From: Rhizobium sp. 18065
GTDB lineage: Bacteria; Pseudomonadota; Alphaproteobacteria; Rhizobiales; Rhizobiaceae
Direction of reading: 5' to 3'
Assembly: GCF_902706095.1 (NCBI RefSeq)
Contig: NZ_CACSJP010000001.1
Location: forward strand, 1 to 64,000
DNA length: 64,000 nucleotides
Notes under the pieces: generated by a model
The model's input: the letters and a program-made list of their open reading frames with translations, nothing else
What the model was told of the DNA's origin: nothing
Database searches by the model: none
Position numbers and translations under genes: made by a program
Shown here: piece after piece, positions 1-9,271 of the stretch
How the letters are laid out: every line of letters starts with the position of its first letter
Position numbering within the stretch: the stretch's first letter is position 1

Positions 1-46
1 CGCCAACGCAAAAACGTTGGCGTGTCGCGCAAACCAAAGTTTGCGC
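1..46. other. Two tandem hairpins just upstream of the tRNA gene
   Basis: Two perfect inverted repeats lie side by side: an 8-bp stem CGCCAACG/CGTTGGCG (1-8 with 15-22) and an 8-bp stem GCGCAAAC/GTTTGCGC (27-34 with 39-46). In Alphaproteobacteria the initiator tRNA often follows 5S rRNA at the end of rRNA operons, so these could be processing hairpins between 5S and tRNA. The 5S gene would lie outside the window, so this is inference. Confidence 0.5.
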
Positions 47-50
47 TTGG

Positions 51-127
<77 letters not shown>

Positions 128-185
128 GTTCATGCATAAATCGCTCATCACACCGATATAACAAGCTTAACCGCCAATCTTCCTC

Positions 186-215
186 ACCGCCTCTGTAACT
201 CAGGGGCGGTTTTTG
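186..215 (+). terminator. Rho-independent terminator after tRNA-fMet (island side)
   Basis: ACCGCCTCTG and CAGGGGCGGT (186-195, 201-210) form a 10-bp stem with one mismatch and a 5-nt loop, followed by a T run. It would end the tRNA transcript inside the island, standing in for the terminator at 25859-25888 that probably followed the tRNA before integration. Confidence 0.75.
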
Positions 216-377
216 CGTTTAAGGGCGGCAAAAGAGCAAGCATTCCCGAAGCCGGCAAGCGTCGCTGAAAGTCTGGATATCCCGAAATGGTTTAGCGTAC
301 GAGAGCGAGTTGCTTCGTGCCGCCGGCAGGGCGAGCGCATTAAGCACAATGGCTCCGAGAGGAGCCACTATACAAAA

Positions 378-2123
378 TCACACCATACTTTGTCGGCGCC
401 AAGCTTTGATGGCGTTCTCCGTACCGGCTTTTGGTTCGGGTTCGTTCCAGCGTTCCCAAAATGCAATGGTCTGACTATCAGGCTTGTTATCGGGTTCCGT
501 TATCCGCACCCTGGTCGGCAACAAGCTTGCGTCCCCGACGACCAAGGCTTCTCCGACATCTAGAACGGGCAACAGGTCACCGAAACTGCCAAGGCTATCT
601 GGCAACAGTCGCTTAATTACATTTTGATCATCGACGTTGGTCAATCTCATGGCGATGACGTTGTTGCACTGACTGAGCACCGTTCGGTTTACCTCTGAGG
701 GCCGTTGGCTGATGACTACCAGCCCAATACCGTACTTACGGCCTTCTTTTGCGATCCGCTCGAAGATCTCAACGGCCACGGAATCTCCGCTGTCAACCTG
801 AGCACGCTCGGGGATATAGAGGTGCGCTTCGTCACACAGCATAGCGATCGGGTGCCGCTTGCTACTTTCCGTCCACACAGTGGTGGTAAAAATAATCTGC
901 GCCAGCAGACTGACCATGAGAGGCAAGACGTCCGATGGCACTTCCGAGAAGTCGATAATTTTGACTCCTCCTTTGCCATCGACCTGCGAACCACGCCCGG
1001 CGACGATCTTATGAACCATCCCTGTCAGCCACTCCATTTTCATGCAGTCAGCCGGAGGCTGAAAAAGGAATGACAGGCGCCGGTCGCTTTTCTTGGCCTC
1101 CAACCTGGCCACGAGGCGGCTCAGTTTCCCGTGGAAGTCTCCCTGTTTATCACGCCCTGAGCTACCCGAGACCATCTCAACATTGAGGTCGCTCAAGACT
1201 TGGAGCACGGAATCTAGGTCAAAGGGCACGGGGCTATTGATAGTGAAGTTGTCGAGAATTTCCTTGTATTTTGGATCGACCAGAGCCGCTTTTTTGGCAT
1301 CGGTAATCGTCCGGGTCATTACCATCGATTGGTTGGGCGCATTCTGATCGCTGCGATCAACGAACATTGAGACAAGCGCCTCGTATCCCAGCAACCAGTA
1401 AGGCAAATGCAGGACACCGTCATCCAGACCGCGCTTCCCTTCAATGTCTGAGGGGCCGGCCACCCTGAAATGCTGGAAAGCGTCGCCCTTCAATGGCCGA
1501 TACTCGCCGTGAATATCGAAAAGGACCACATTCGCCTGCGGCAAGGCCGCGATCTGGTCCAGGAGTCTGGCCGTCGTCCATGATTTGCCGGAACCGGTGC
1601 TTCCGACAATCACTGCATGTCGCTGAAACAACTTGTTCCCGTTGAGGTAAGCAATTGCATCATCATCGAGTGTAAAGGTTCCCAGAGACAGTTTGGGGCC
1701 GTCCATTTCAACACTGGATATGACCTGCATAAAATTCGTCAACCGCTCACCCTCAAGGGAAAAACAGTTGGCTTCGATCTCCGGCACGGTTTCAAGCGTA
1801 CGCCTGAAGAGATTTTTCTTCTGCCCGACCCGGTCCAGGAGCGTGCCTATCAATGTGATCTTCACGAGGTTGTTCGCCGAAGGCTCAAATTCCACCTCGA
1901 CATCGGCCTCCGGGTCCAGGACTCGTTCCTCATGCTTACGCGTGATCCTTACCACGACGCCTATGAGATGTTGCCCTGGCTTGCTGCTTTGCAAGACCAC
2001 CAGCCGATTGACCTGGAGGCGTTTCAGTCGGTCCAGGTCGCTAACGCGAATGGTCGCCGTGGCGGTATCAACGGATATTACCGTGCCGAGCGCTTCTGTA
2101 TCCTCGTAGTTGAAGATTGTCAT
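378..2123 (-). CDS. herA: HerA-like ATPase of a SIR2-HerA defence pair
   Basis: A 581-residue hexameric DNA-translocase-type ATPase. An N-terminal HAS-barrel-like region (about 1-140) precedes the RecA-like core. Walker A is GSTGSGKS at 174-181 and Walker B ends in D431-E432 (AMLCDEAH); an arginine-rich ERIAKEGRKYG stretch follows, as in the HerA/FtsK superfamily. It begins 9 bp after the SIR2-domain gene on the same strand, so the two form an operon. SIR2 plus HerA is an established anti-phage pair in which SIR2 degrades NAD+ (published work); this assignment rests on motifs and adjacency. It is the first gene inside the left island boundary, transcribed towards the tRNA. Homologues without SIR2 act with NurA in repair, but the neighbour argues for defence. 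Confidence 0.88.
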   Translation of the reverse strand: MTIFNYEDTEALGTVISVDTATATIRVSDLDRLKRLQVNRLVVLQSSKPGQHLIGVVVRITRKHEERVLDPEADVEVEFEPSANNLVKITLIGTLLDRVGQKKNLFRRTLETVPEIEANCFSLEGERLTNFMQVISSVEMDGPKLSLGTFTLDDDAIAYLNGNKLFQRHAVIVGSTGSGKSWTTARLLDQIAALPQANVVLFDIHGEYRPLKGDAFQHFRVAGPSDIEGKRGLDDGVLHLPYWLLGYEALVSMFVDRSDQNAPNQSMVMTRTITDAKKAALVDPKYKEILDNFTINSPVPFDLDSVLQVLSDLNVEMVSGSSGRDKQGDFHGKLSRLVARLEAKKSDRRLSFLFQPPADCMKMEWLTGMVHKIVAGRGSQVDGKGGVKIIDFSEVPSDVLPLMVSLLAQIIFTTTVWTESSKRHPIAMLCDEAHLYIPERAQVDSGDSVAVEIFERIAKEGRKYGIGLVVISQRPSEVNRTVLSQCNNVIAMRLTNVDDQNVIKRLLPDSLGSFGDLLPVLDVGEALVVGDASLLPTRVRITEPDNKPDSQTIAFWERWNEPEPKAGTENAIKAWRRQSMV

Positions 2124-2132
2124 TATCCCCCC

Positions 2133-3155
2133 TTATGTCACCAGCTTGTTGAACCCGTGGAGTGCCCACAGGTCATGTTCGCCAACTATTTCCCCGCCAG
2201 GACAACTAGGGCCGTATACCCGACTTCCCCCATCATGGCGCTCGATTCCTAGATAATTTGTCCCGGCCTTCTCTTTCAGGAATGACTTCGCTTCCTCCGT
2301 TAACGTCCTCGCCAAGACAACGATCGGAACATTCTTCTCCCGGCATCGCTCTATAATCTTCGGGTGGATATGCTGGTCACGAAAGCCAAAGCCAACACTC
2401 AAGAAGGCGGAAGCCCGTTTCAAGGCGTCATCGGCACCATTGATCGTCGTACGGAACGGGTCTTCGTAGGTCTTCTCGTACTTGTTCAGCCCAGGCGTCA
2501 CGATGAGGGGCACAATCCCGTTTTGGGGCAGTGTAAATACCGGCAAACCAATCGTACGATCATCCGAGGTGCGAAACCAGTCTAGGGAACCATGAACCTT
2601 CCAGATCTTGACGACACGCGCTTCTTTACCGCCCCGCTGGAAGCTGACGCCGCCAGTCGATTCCCATTTCTGCAGATATCCCGGGGCAAACCCGGTTTGG
2701 AAGAGCAAGCCTGCCGAGTTGCACGCGAATTCGACGACACGGTCATAGTTCGTCGTGACCACATTGACGATCGCGTTACTGCTTTTGAACAGGCCAGCGA
2801 TGAGCGTTCCAAGGGGATATGCCGCCGGGTCAGATGTCAGGTTGCAATACAGTTCTAGGTCTTTTTCGTTCACGCACTTCCATGTCAAGCTGACGATCTG
2901 CGAAAGCAGGCCTGCAGGAAGGTTCTTGCCCTCCAATGCGGCTTCCAGATGATCTCCAGCCGTTAGTGCTGTCTTTACCAAAAGCCACGCGTCGGCTTCA
3001 GCCTCACCATTAGTCTCAATATTAGACATGAGGTATTTACTTAGGTCACCCATACTGGGTAGCCCATGGGGCATTGATGAGCCGCTTCCCAAAACAATAG
3101 TGGGATTGTTCTGAAAACACGTTTGCGCAATCTTGGCTATATTTTCCAAATTCAT
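2133..3155 (-). CDS. SIR2-domain NADase-type protein (SIR2_2), partner of HerA
   Basis: A 340-residue SIR2-fold protein. The nucleotide-binding loop GSGSSMPHG is at 23-31, the catalytic-site motif TTNYD at 134-138 (N136 and D138 are the expected NAD-hydrolase positions), and the conserved histidine is H188 in KVHGSLDW. A second Rossmann element VGFGFRD lies near residue 255. This arrangement is typical of SIR2 enzymes that consume NAD+ during abortive infection rather than deacetylate proteins. It is the promoter-proximal gene of the pair with the HerA-like ATPase 9 bp downstream. The ATG at 3155 is the only sensible start; no strong promoter match was found upstream. Confidence 0.87.
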   Translation of the reverse strand: MNLENIAKIAQTCFQNNPTIVLGSGSSMPHGLPSMGDLSKYLMSNIETNGEAEADAWLLVKTALTAGDHLEAALEGKNLPAGLLSQIVSLTWKCVNEKDLELYCNLTSDPAAYPLGTLIAGLFKSSNAIVNVVTTNYDRVVEFACNSAGLLFQTGFAPGYLQKWESTGGVSFQRGGKEARVVKIWKVHGSLDWFRTSDDRTIGLPVFTLPQNGIVPLIVTPGLNKYEKTYEDPFRTTINGADDALKRASAFLSVGFGFRDQHIHPKIIERCREKNVPIVVLARTLTEEAKSFLKEKAGTNYLGIERHDGGSRVYGPSCPGGEIVGEHDLWALHGFNKLVT

Positions 3156-3814
3156 ATTTCACGCCGTACCTTTGATTCGGGCTCCAATTTATGTGATATA
3201 AGTTTTACAATACGTCGACTGCACATGTTTTGGATAGTATGCGGTGATTTTCGGGGGCGCTTAACGCAATCGCCACTTTGGCTTGATCCAACTTCAGTCG
3301 AAAAATGTGGTGATGTGCACCTTGTTACGCCGTTTTAGATGGAGCGACGCAAGGTAGATAAAACGGGTTAAATCCATCCAGAACTGAACAAGTAAAGACA
3401 ATCCGCCGGTTGGAAATACACTTAGCTTCTTGTTGGGAGCGAAATTATGGGTACCGGAAGAGCATTTGGCGTTGCCAAAGGAGACGCCCTCATCGAGGAG
3501 TTGTCTAGCCACTGACGTCCTGCCAGAGCTATTATAGAGCCTGGCAAGCGTAACGAGCGCGCTGACGTGCGGACCTTGATCTACACGGTCATCGGTAGGG
3601 CTTTGCTGCGTTCCCCATCGGAGCCGGTTGTTTCATGTTACCCAACTTCGCATCACTGGCGGTTTCAGAGAACTAACGAATACCAATGTTTTGGGACCTA
3701 ATCGACCGGGCTCAGCCTGAAACAAGGTGCTAAAGAGAGTGGAGGCGCGAATCTCCAGTGTATTTTCAACCCAGTGGGGTAGAATTTTACAGGCGTATGT
3801 CATGGGAGGGTCGA
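3156..3814. other. Non-coding gap, nothing recognised
   Basis: About 660 bp between the divergent SIR2 and hydrolase genes. It is more AT-rich than the genes around it, and the short reading frames inside have no recognisable motifs or ribosome binding sites. It must hold the promoters of both flanking genes. I see no repeat, RNA gene or mobile-element remnant. Confidence 0.5.
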
Positions 3815-5824
3815 ATGCTTGGTATCAGGAACTGGTTCGTTCAATTGGCAATGCATACGGTTGTAGCTATTGGCGGGTTTGCTCTGTTGGCACCGTTGGC
3901 CCGGGCCCAGGTAAATACAAACACCATTCGTGTTGCCGTCCCGCAAGCCAAGGATGCGGCGACGGAACGATACATAGAAGCGTTTCGAAAGCAGGTTGGG
4001 CAGGCAGATTTCAAGATCGAGGAGGTGCCGGTCGGAGCCGGGACTTCCTATGCGCAAATCTTGGCATCGCTGAAGGAAGGTGGCTCGTCAATAGACCTTG
4101 CATTGGTACCGGCGGCAGTAATCCCGGATGTCCAGAGTGATCCGGCTTTCACATATACCTCGCTGATCTCGCAGCCCGGTCTCATCGACAACGCCAGCCA
4201 GAATTTCGCCGTCCAAAACTCTGTTGTCGGGGAGCTTGTTGCGACAGAATTGTCCGATTTCGGCCTGACGCTTGTGGGGTTCTGGAACCGTCCCCCTCAG
4301 GCCCTGTTCATGAAAACACCCCTTACGGGAGCCTATGACCTGAAGGGTGTGAAGGTCAGGATCACCGACGACACGAGTGGAGCGGTATTGACCAGCCTCG
4401 GCGCGAGTGCCCAAAGATTGCCCTTTGCCGAGGTTACTATGGCTTTGGTTGCCGGCTCGGTTGACGCTATCGAGGCCTCGTCACAGGGTCTCAGTAATGT
4501 TTCCGACATTTACAGGGCAATTCCGAACGGAAGGGTTCTCAACAACTACAGCCAGAACCAGGGCTTCCTTCTCGCGAATAGCACCAAGTGGGTGGGCTAT
4601 TCCCAACGGCTCAGGTCAGCCGTTCAGGCAGCCGCCGGAGAAGGAAGCAAGGCATCGCAAACCCTGATAATCGACCAGGAGAGTACTCTTCCCAAGATGG
4701 CGGCGGAATTCGGCGTTTCGTACGTCTCGGTGAACTCCGAGGCATGGAGACCGATCAGTAAGACCGCGTCGGAAGCTTGGTTACAAAACATCTCGGAGGG
4801 TGGACGAAGTGATGCCTATCAGCAGCTTCTCCGAGTGAAGCAGGAAATCGACACCCGACGCGACCGGAGAGGCTCACTCGATCAAAAAATCCGCCCAACG
4901 GTGCTGTTCGCGACTAATCGCAACGATGAGAGCTCAGGTGATCTCGCAACACGCTTTGGTGTGTTGAAGGACGCCACAAACCAGCTGAGCTGTGGGGAAA
5001 TCGAATTCGATACCAGCCCGCAACGAGAATTCGGACAGGTTTTTGGCGGGCGGCTCGGCCTCAAAGGTTCCACAATATGGCACAGGGCGACGGGCTGTGC
5101 CGATATGTTGGCCGCATCGGGCACGAACACAGGCCTCGTCGTGTATTTCCATGGCTATGCGAACACGTTCGCTGATGCCGCACGGCGAGCGATTGGGTTT
5201 TCACAGGACTTTGGTCTCTCCCAACCGGTGCTGGTCTGGTCTTGGCCGTCGGCTGGCAGCTTTGGAATGTACATCTTTGACCTGAACAGCGTGCAGTTCA
5301 GCGAGGAATACATCCGCCAAATGGTCGATGCGATGGAGCGGAAGGGGCAACTTTCGAACATCACGATCGTCGCGCACAGCATGGGGAGCCGGATGGCGGG
5401 GATTTTCCTCAAGCAGGTCCGCGCACGAAACCGTGACGTCAAAAACCTCATCCTAATCGCCGCGGACTACCCACCATCCATATTCGGCCAGCTCATCGCC
5501 TCGGAGGGCAGCGTTGCTGCGTTGAAAACGCTTTACGCCAACGAGAACGACAGCGCGCTGATCATCTCAAGAAAAATGAATGGCGAGAATCCCGTGGGCC
5601 TTGGCGGAAAATATCTGAAGCTTGTCCAAGGCATCGAGACTGTCGACGTTTCGGACGTGGCGGGGCAGGGTTGGGTCAACCACGCCCACGGATTCGAGGT
5701 GAAGCCGGTCGCAGATGATATTTCGGATCTCCTGAAGCGGAGGGTTGGGGCAGACATCCGCCAGCTACCTACCGCTTCTGTGAACGGCACGAAATACTGG
5801 ACGATCAGGGGGAGCCCGCACTGA
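3815..5824 (+). CDS. Secreted fusion: DctP-like solute-binding domain plus DUF900-type alpha/beta hydrolase
   Basis: A 669-residue protein from the ATG at 3815, chosen because GGGAGGG sits 4 nt upstream and a signal peptide starts there (hydrophobic stretch, cleavage near LARAQ at about residue 31). Residues about 35-320 resemble periplasmic TRAP-transporter DctP binding proteins (DLKGVKVRITDD, LPFAEVTMAL, VDAIEASSQG). Residues about 370-620 look like a DUF900 alpha/beta hydrolase: VVYFHGYANTF oxyanion region, VLVWSWPSAG, nucleophile elbow AHSMGS with serine 522, and a late histidine in NHAHGF. No TRAP membrane subunits are nearby, so transport is unlikely; the binding half may present a ligand to the esterase or lipase half in the periplasm. 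It stands alone, 450 bp before the TerB/Zor operon on the same strand. Whether it belongs to that system is unknown. Confidence 0.8.
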   Translation: MLGIRNWFVQLAMHTVVAIGGFALLAPLARAQVNTNTIRVAVPQAKDAATERYIEAFRKQVGQADFKIEEVPVGAGTSYAQILASLKEGGSSIDLALVPAAVIPDVQSDPAFTYTSLISQPGLIDNASQNFAVQNSVVGELVATELSDFGLTLVGFWNRPPQALFMKTPLTGAYDLKGVKVRITDDTSGAVLTSLGASAQRLPFAEVTMALVAGSVDAIEASSQGLSNVSDIYRAIPNGRVLNNYSQNQGFLLANSTKWVGYSQRLRSAVQAAAGEGSKASQTLIIDQESTLPKMAAEFGVSYVSVNSEAWRPISKTASEAWLQNISEGGRSDAYQQLLRVKQEIDTRRDRRGSLDQKIRPTVLFATNRNDESSGDLATRFGVLKDATNQLSCGEIEFDTSPQREFGQVFGGRLGLKGSTIWHRATGCADMLAASGTNTGLVVYFHGYANTFADAARRAIGFSQDFGLSQPVLVWSWPSAGSFGMYIFDLNSVQFSEEYIRQMVDAMERKGQLSNITIVAHSMGSRMAGIFLKQVRARNRDVKNLILIAADYPPSIFGQLIASEGSVAALKTLYANENDSALIISRKMNGENPVGLGGKYLKLVQGIETVDVSDVAGQGWVNHAHGFEVKPVADDISDLLKRRVGADIRQLPTASVNGTKYWTIRGSPH

Positions 5825-6218
5825 GCAAACCGAAGGTAGGCTCCACAGCTTAGTTCGAAACGGCAGAATGAGTGTGAAAGTGAACTTGCAGGCGCACACA
5901 TTTTGGCAAGCGAAACCAATGGGGATGAGGCTTCACCAATAAGTTTGCCAGTTCGGATCCCTCAAAGCGTTCCCTCAAGATGGGCACAGTGCACCGGGGT
6001 ATCGACCGAGTTTTAGAGAATTGCCAGCATTGGCTTGGGGGGCCTAGCGTTGTACCGCTCCGGAGATGCTTATGGGCGTAGCCAATTCATAGCGGTCACG
6101 AACTGTAGGGACTGTTTTGTTGCGGAGAATGCATTGCAGGTATGAATTTCCTCGCCTTTTGGTGCTCTGAAGTATGAGATGTCGGTCTAATTTTGGAAGG
6201 ACATGATCAACCGCGGGC
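5825..6218. other. Intergenic gap upstream of the TerB/Zor operon
   Basis: About 390 bp with no convincing gene. A 60-codon minus-strand frame (6044-6226) has no recognisable domain and I do not call it. The right end leads into a promoter-like sequence at 6219-6246. Confidence 0.5.
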
Positions 6219-6246
6219 TTGGCCATAAAACCTATCGGTGTATAGT
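6219..6246 (+). promoter_or_regulatory. Candidate sigma-70 promoter of the TerB/BrxD/BrxHI/Zor operon
   Basis: TTGGCC (6219-6224), 16-bp spacer, TATAGT (6241-6246), 28 nt before the start codon at 6275. Both boxes are close to consensus and the position suits a short leader with the ribosome site TAGGTGGGG. Confidence 0.5.
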
Positions 6247-6274
6247 GGCCCTCTAAAATGTAGGTGGGGCCGTT

Positions 6275-9271
6275 TTGAACTTCCGAAGATTCCTGTTCTG
6301 CATGAGTTTGATCGTCGCGGCTGTTCAGCCGTTCCCTTCGGTCGCCCAGACGGTTTCTCAGTCGATCAGTGAGGTGCAGCTAAAGCTCCAGGAACAGGGT
6401 TATAATCCGGGTGTGGCTGACGGCATCTGGGGCAAAAAGTCGATCAACGCGCTTAAAGCATTTCAGAGAGCGAATGGACTGTCACCGTCGGGGGTCGCCG
6501 ACGAGAGCGTGCTCGCGGTGATGTTCCCCGAAGCGCCAGTCGCGACACCGGATATAAAGGCACCTTCGACAAGCCCAGTGACTGGAAGGGCTGTTGAAAC
6601 ATCTCCCCTCACAGTTGTTCCGACTGGAGACAAGCCAACGGACAGACTAGAGCCACAGAAATCAGCGGCTGTTGGCGATCTAGCTAAGCCGCCAACTCTT
6701 GCCCTGCCCGCGATTCCGACTACGGCGGCCGACAAAAATGTGGTGAGCGAACCTACCGGAAGCGGGGTCTACGTTGTTTTAGCGATCGGGGCATTGATAC
6801 TTTTCGTTGCATTTCGGCGGAAGAAAAAAACAAAACCACCTGCACAGCAGCCTGAAGCAGGTCAGGTGGCCGGAAAGCTCCAGTGGCCAGATAAGTCACA
6901 CGGCATACAAACGGTCATTGGCGCGGATAAAGAGCGACTGGTTGAAGGACAGAGGCCAGCCCAACCTCCGACCACCATCGAACCCGCGCAACGCGCATCC
7001 CATCTAACCCTTCACAACGCAGCTACATGGGGCGAGCCGCGTTCGCCAACGGAGGCCGGACAGTCTACCAAGCCGTTCTTCGGGACGCTCCGTCGGGCCG
7101 ACGGCGCGGGAGCTTTGGGCTTAGTAAGTAAGGCTAATACCGCCTCGGTCAGTCCGAACTGGCTGTCTGTCGGAATGATGACCTCGGTCGGCGGCGTGTC
7201 GGTTCATGGCGGGCTTATCTATGTCGGTTCATACCTCCCGAAGCAGAATTCCTCCCAGGAGAATGAAAATTGCCTGATTAACCCCAAGCTCGCGGTAGCG
7301 AAAAGGGGTGATCCTAACGGCCTGACCATGGGTTACTGGCCCTCATATTCGCAGATGACTCCTGAGGCTCGCAAATCCTACCTGGATTGGCTCGGCGGCA
7401 CGCGCTCAGATCCGGCCACTTACATCGGCTATGTTTTTTTGTATCTCTATGGCCTCGAACGGCGATTGATGCTCGAAAACGACGTGCCGGACGCGGATAT
7501 AGTGTTTGACGAGGTTCGTCGCCTCATTGGTATCTATGGAAGCAATAATTCATTCTATCGATACGCCCATGAACTGCTATCTGCTTACCAGATAAAGGCG
7601 CAGCCGCTGCTGGAGGATTTCATTCCGGATGTCGATGGTAACGGCTACGAGGTGCCAAATTCGATCAAAATGGCGCTCGGGTTGCGGGTGAGAGATGGTC
7701 GAGCCTTCGAGCCCGAGCTTCTTTTGAAGTTTGCAATGTCGCACCCCGAAACCCGCGTTAGGACGCCAGCGCGCCGCTCACCAGATCTTCTCAAGCAACT
7801 CTTTGATGAAGAGCTGGCGTCACTCCACCCGAGCGGCTTCAGGATAAAGGGCGGAAAATTCAAGATGCTGAAAGCCACCTACCGGGCGTGCAGCGGTTCG
7901 TTCACGGTTGATGTGCTGGCCTTGGGCGGATCGGTGCCTGACGTGTCCGGCAGGGCGGAGCCGATTACGACCGCAAGAAGGATCTTCGACGCCTGCACGG
8001 ACAAACTGGACGAGTACAGTCGCGCACTAGGTCGATCGCCCGGCATGCTGCCGACGCTCAGCGCCATATCGAAACTTCCGCCTTCCCAACGATCGCAAGC
8101 CGCTCAACAAATCTCTGGAGGGCCGCTTGAGACTATGGAGTGTCTCGCGTCCCAGGCAAGACCCGTCAAAGTTGGCGAACTTCTGACCAGCCTTGATTTC
8201 GAAGTCGGCGTATCGATCGGAAAAAGTAAACTCAGAGAGATGTCGCAGATTTTGTCGGCATTTGGTTATGGCAATACCGCTGATCCTACCTATGCACTTA
8301 AACTTGTGGGTGCAGACGATCCGGTGCTGGTGTTCCGGTCGGAGGCAGCTGTTGACGTTACGCCTTCACCATCGCTTGCCTATCGATCCGTTCAGTTGTC
8401 GCTGATGCTGGGAATGCTGATTGGGTATGCCGACGCCCATCTCAACGACAGTGAGTATCGTGCGCTGCTGGAGCGTGCAGACGCGGCACCCGGTCTTACC
8501 GCTGACGAGCGGCTTCGCCTGAAATCAGAGCTGCGTCTCAGCAAGCTTGATCCGGAGCGCCTTGACGAATGGGCAAAGCGACTCAAGGATGTTCCCGAGG
8601 CTGCTCGAAGCGGCCTCGCAACGGAGCTTGTCGCCGTGGCGGCCGCTGACGGAACTCTGCATGCCAAAGAGGTGAAGAAGCTCGAGACCCTGTTCAAACG
8701 AATGGGTTTGGATCAGCAGACGCTATATCATTTGTTACACGAAAGCGGCAGCAGCAGGCAGCAGCGACCCGCGGACGACGACCTCAGTTTTGTCGTAGAG
8801 CCAGATTCAAAGCCGACTGGGGTTCCAATCCCGCCGCCGCCGTCACAACCGACACTCACGCGCATCGACGTCAGCAGGCTTAATGCGATCCGCAGCGAAA
8901 CTCGTGTCACCGCGAGCGTTCTTGAAACTATTTTCGCGGAAGACGAGGGTGTCACGGAAACGATATCGCTGGAACGGCTCCCAGTGCCAGAAGAAAGCGA
9001 TCTATTCGAAGGCCTCGAGCGCCGATACGGTTTCCTCGTATCCGAGTTGTCCAGCAGTCCGACATGGACATCTGCCGACTTTGAAAGTCTGGTACGGGCA
9101 GCGGGTCTGATGCCTGGCGCTGCCCGTGACGCAATCAATGAGTGGTCCATGGACCACTTAGATGATCTCCTTATCGAAGGCGAAGATCCGATCGCGATCA
9201 ACGTCTATCTTCTTCCAGCCAATATTCAAACGTCAGGCAGCGCAAGCATTTCAGAAGGCATATCAGCATGA
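6275..9271 (+). CDS. Membrane protein with peptidoglycan-binding, TerB_N, TerB and TerB_C regions
   Basis: A 998-residue protein starting at a TTG (6275) 5-6 nt after TAGGTGGGG; the next ATG (6302) would cut the signal peptide. In order: signal peptide (1-25); PG_binding_1 domain (about 30-85, GYNPGVADGIWG and ALKAFQRANGL); Pro/Thr-rich linker; one membrane helix (164-180) followed by RRKKK; TerB_N-like region (about 296-500, WLSVGMMTSVGG, MGYWPSYS); helical TerB domain (about 705-830); TerB_C-like region (about 865-990). The predicted topology puts the peptidoglycan-binding end outside and the TerB modules in the cytoplasm. TerB_N/TerB_C proteins are known beside ATPases and helicases in predicted Ter-linked stress and defence modules. 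The stop overlaps the next start by ATGA, so the protein is translationally coupled to the BrxD-like ATPase. I infer a sensor or anchor for the envelope-bound complex. Confidence 0.8.
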   Translation: MNFRRFLFCMSLIVAAVQPFPSVAQTVSQSISEVQLKLQEQGYNPGVADGIWGKKSINALKAFQRANGLSPSGVADESVLAVMFPEAPVATPDIKAPSTSPVTGRAVETSPLTVVPTGDKPTDRLEPQKSAAVGDLAKPPTLALPAIPTTAADKNVVSEPTGSGVYVVLAIGALILFVAFRRKKKTKPPAQQPEAGQVAGKLQWPDKSHGIQTVIGADKERLVEGQRPAQPPTTIEPAQRASHLTLHNAATWGEPRSPTEAGQSTKPFFGTLRRADGAGALGLVSKANTASVSPNWLSVGMMTSVGGVSVHGGLIYVGSYLPKQNSSQENENCLINPKLAVAKRGDPNGLTMGYWPSYSQMTPEARKSYLDWLGGTRSDPATYIGYVFLYLYGLERRLMLENDVPDADIVFDEVRRLIGIYGSNNSFYRYAHELLSAYQIKAQPLLEDFIPDVDGNGYEVPNSIKMALGLRVRDGRAFEPELLLKFAMSHPETRVRTPARRSPDLLKQLFDEELASLHPSGFRIKGGKFKMLKATYRACSGSFTVDVLALGGSVPDVSGRAEPITTARRIFDACTDKLDEYSRALGRSPGMLPTLSAISKLPPSQRSQAAQQISGGPLETMECLASQARPVKVGELLTSLDFEVGVSIGKSKLREMSQILSAFGYGNTADPTYALKLVGADDPVLVFRSEAAVDVTPSPSLAYRSVQLSLMLGMLIGYADAHLNDSEYRALLERADAAPGLTADERLRLKSELRLSKLDPERLDEWAKRLKDVPEAARSGLATELVAVAAADGTLHAKEVKKLETLFKRMGLDQQTLYHLLHESGSSRQQRPADDDLSFVVEPDSKPTGVPIPPPPSQPTLTRIDVSRLNAIRSETRVTASVLETIFAEDEGVTETISLERLPVPEESDLFEGLERRYGFLVSELSSSPTWTSADFESLVRAAGLMPGAARDAINEWSMDHLDDLLIEGEDPIAINVYLLPANIQTSGSASISEGISA

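Noticed and set aside
3294-3512. 72-codon minus-strand frame in the gap between SIR2 and the hydrolase gene
   Set aside because: No similarity that I recognise and no start signal; sequence looks non-coding.
6044-6226. 60-codon minus-strand frame upstream of the TerB gene
   Set aside because: No recognisable motif, no ribosome site, and it overlaps the probable promoter of the operon.
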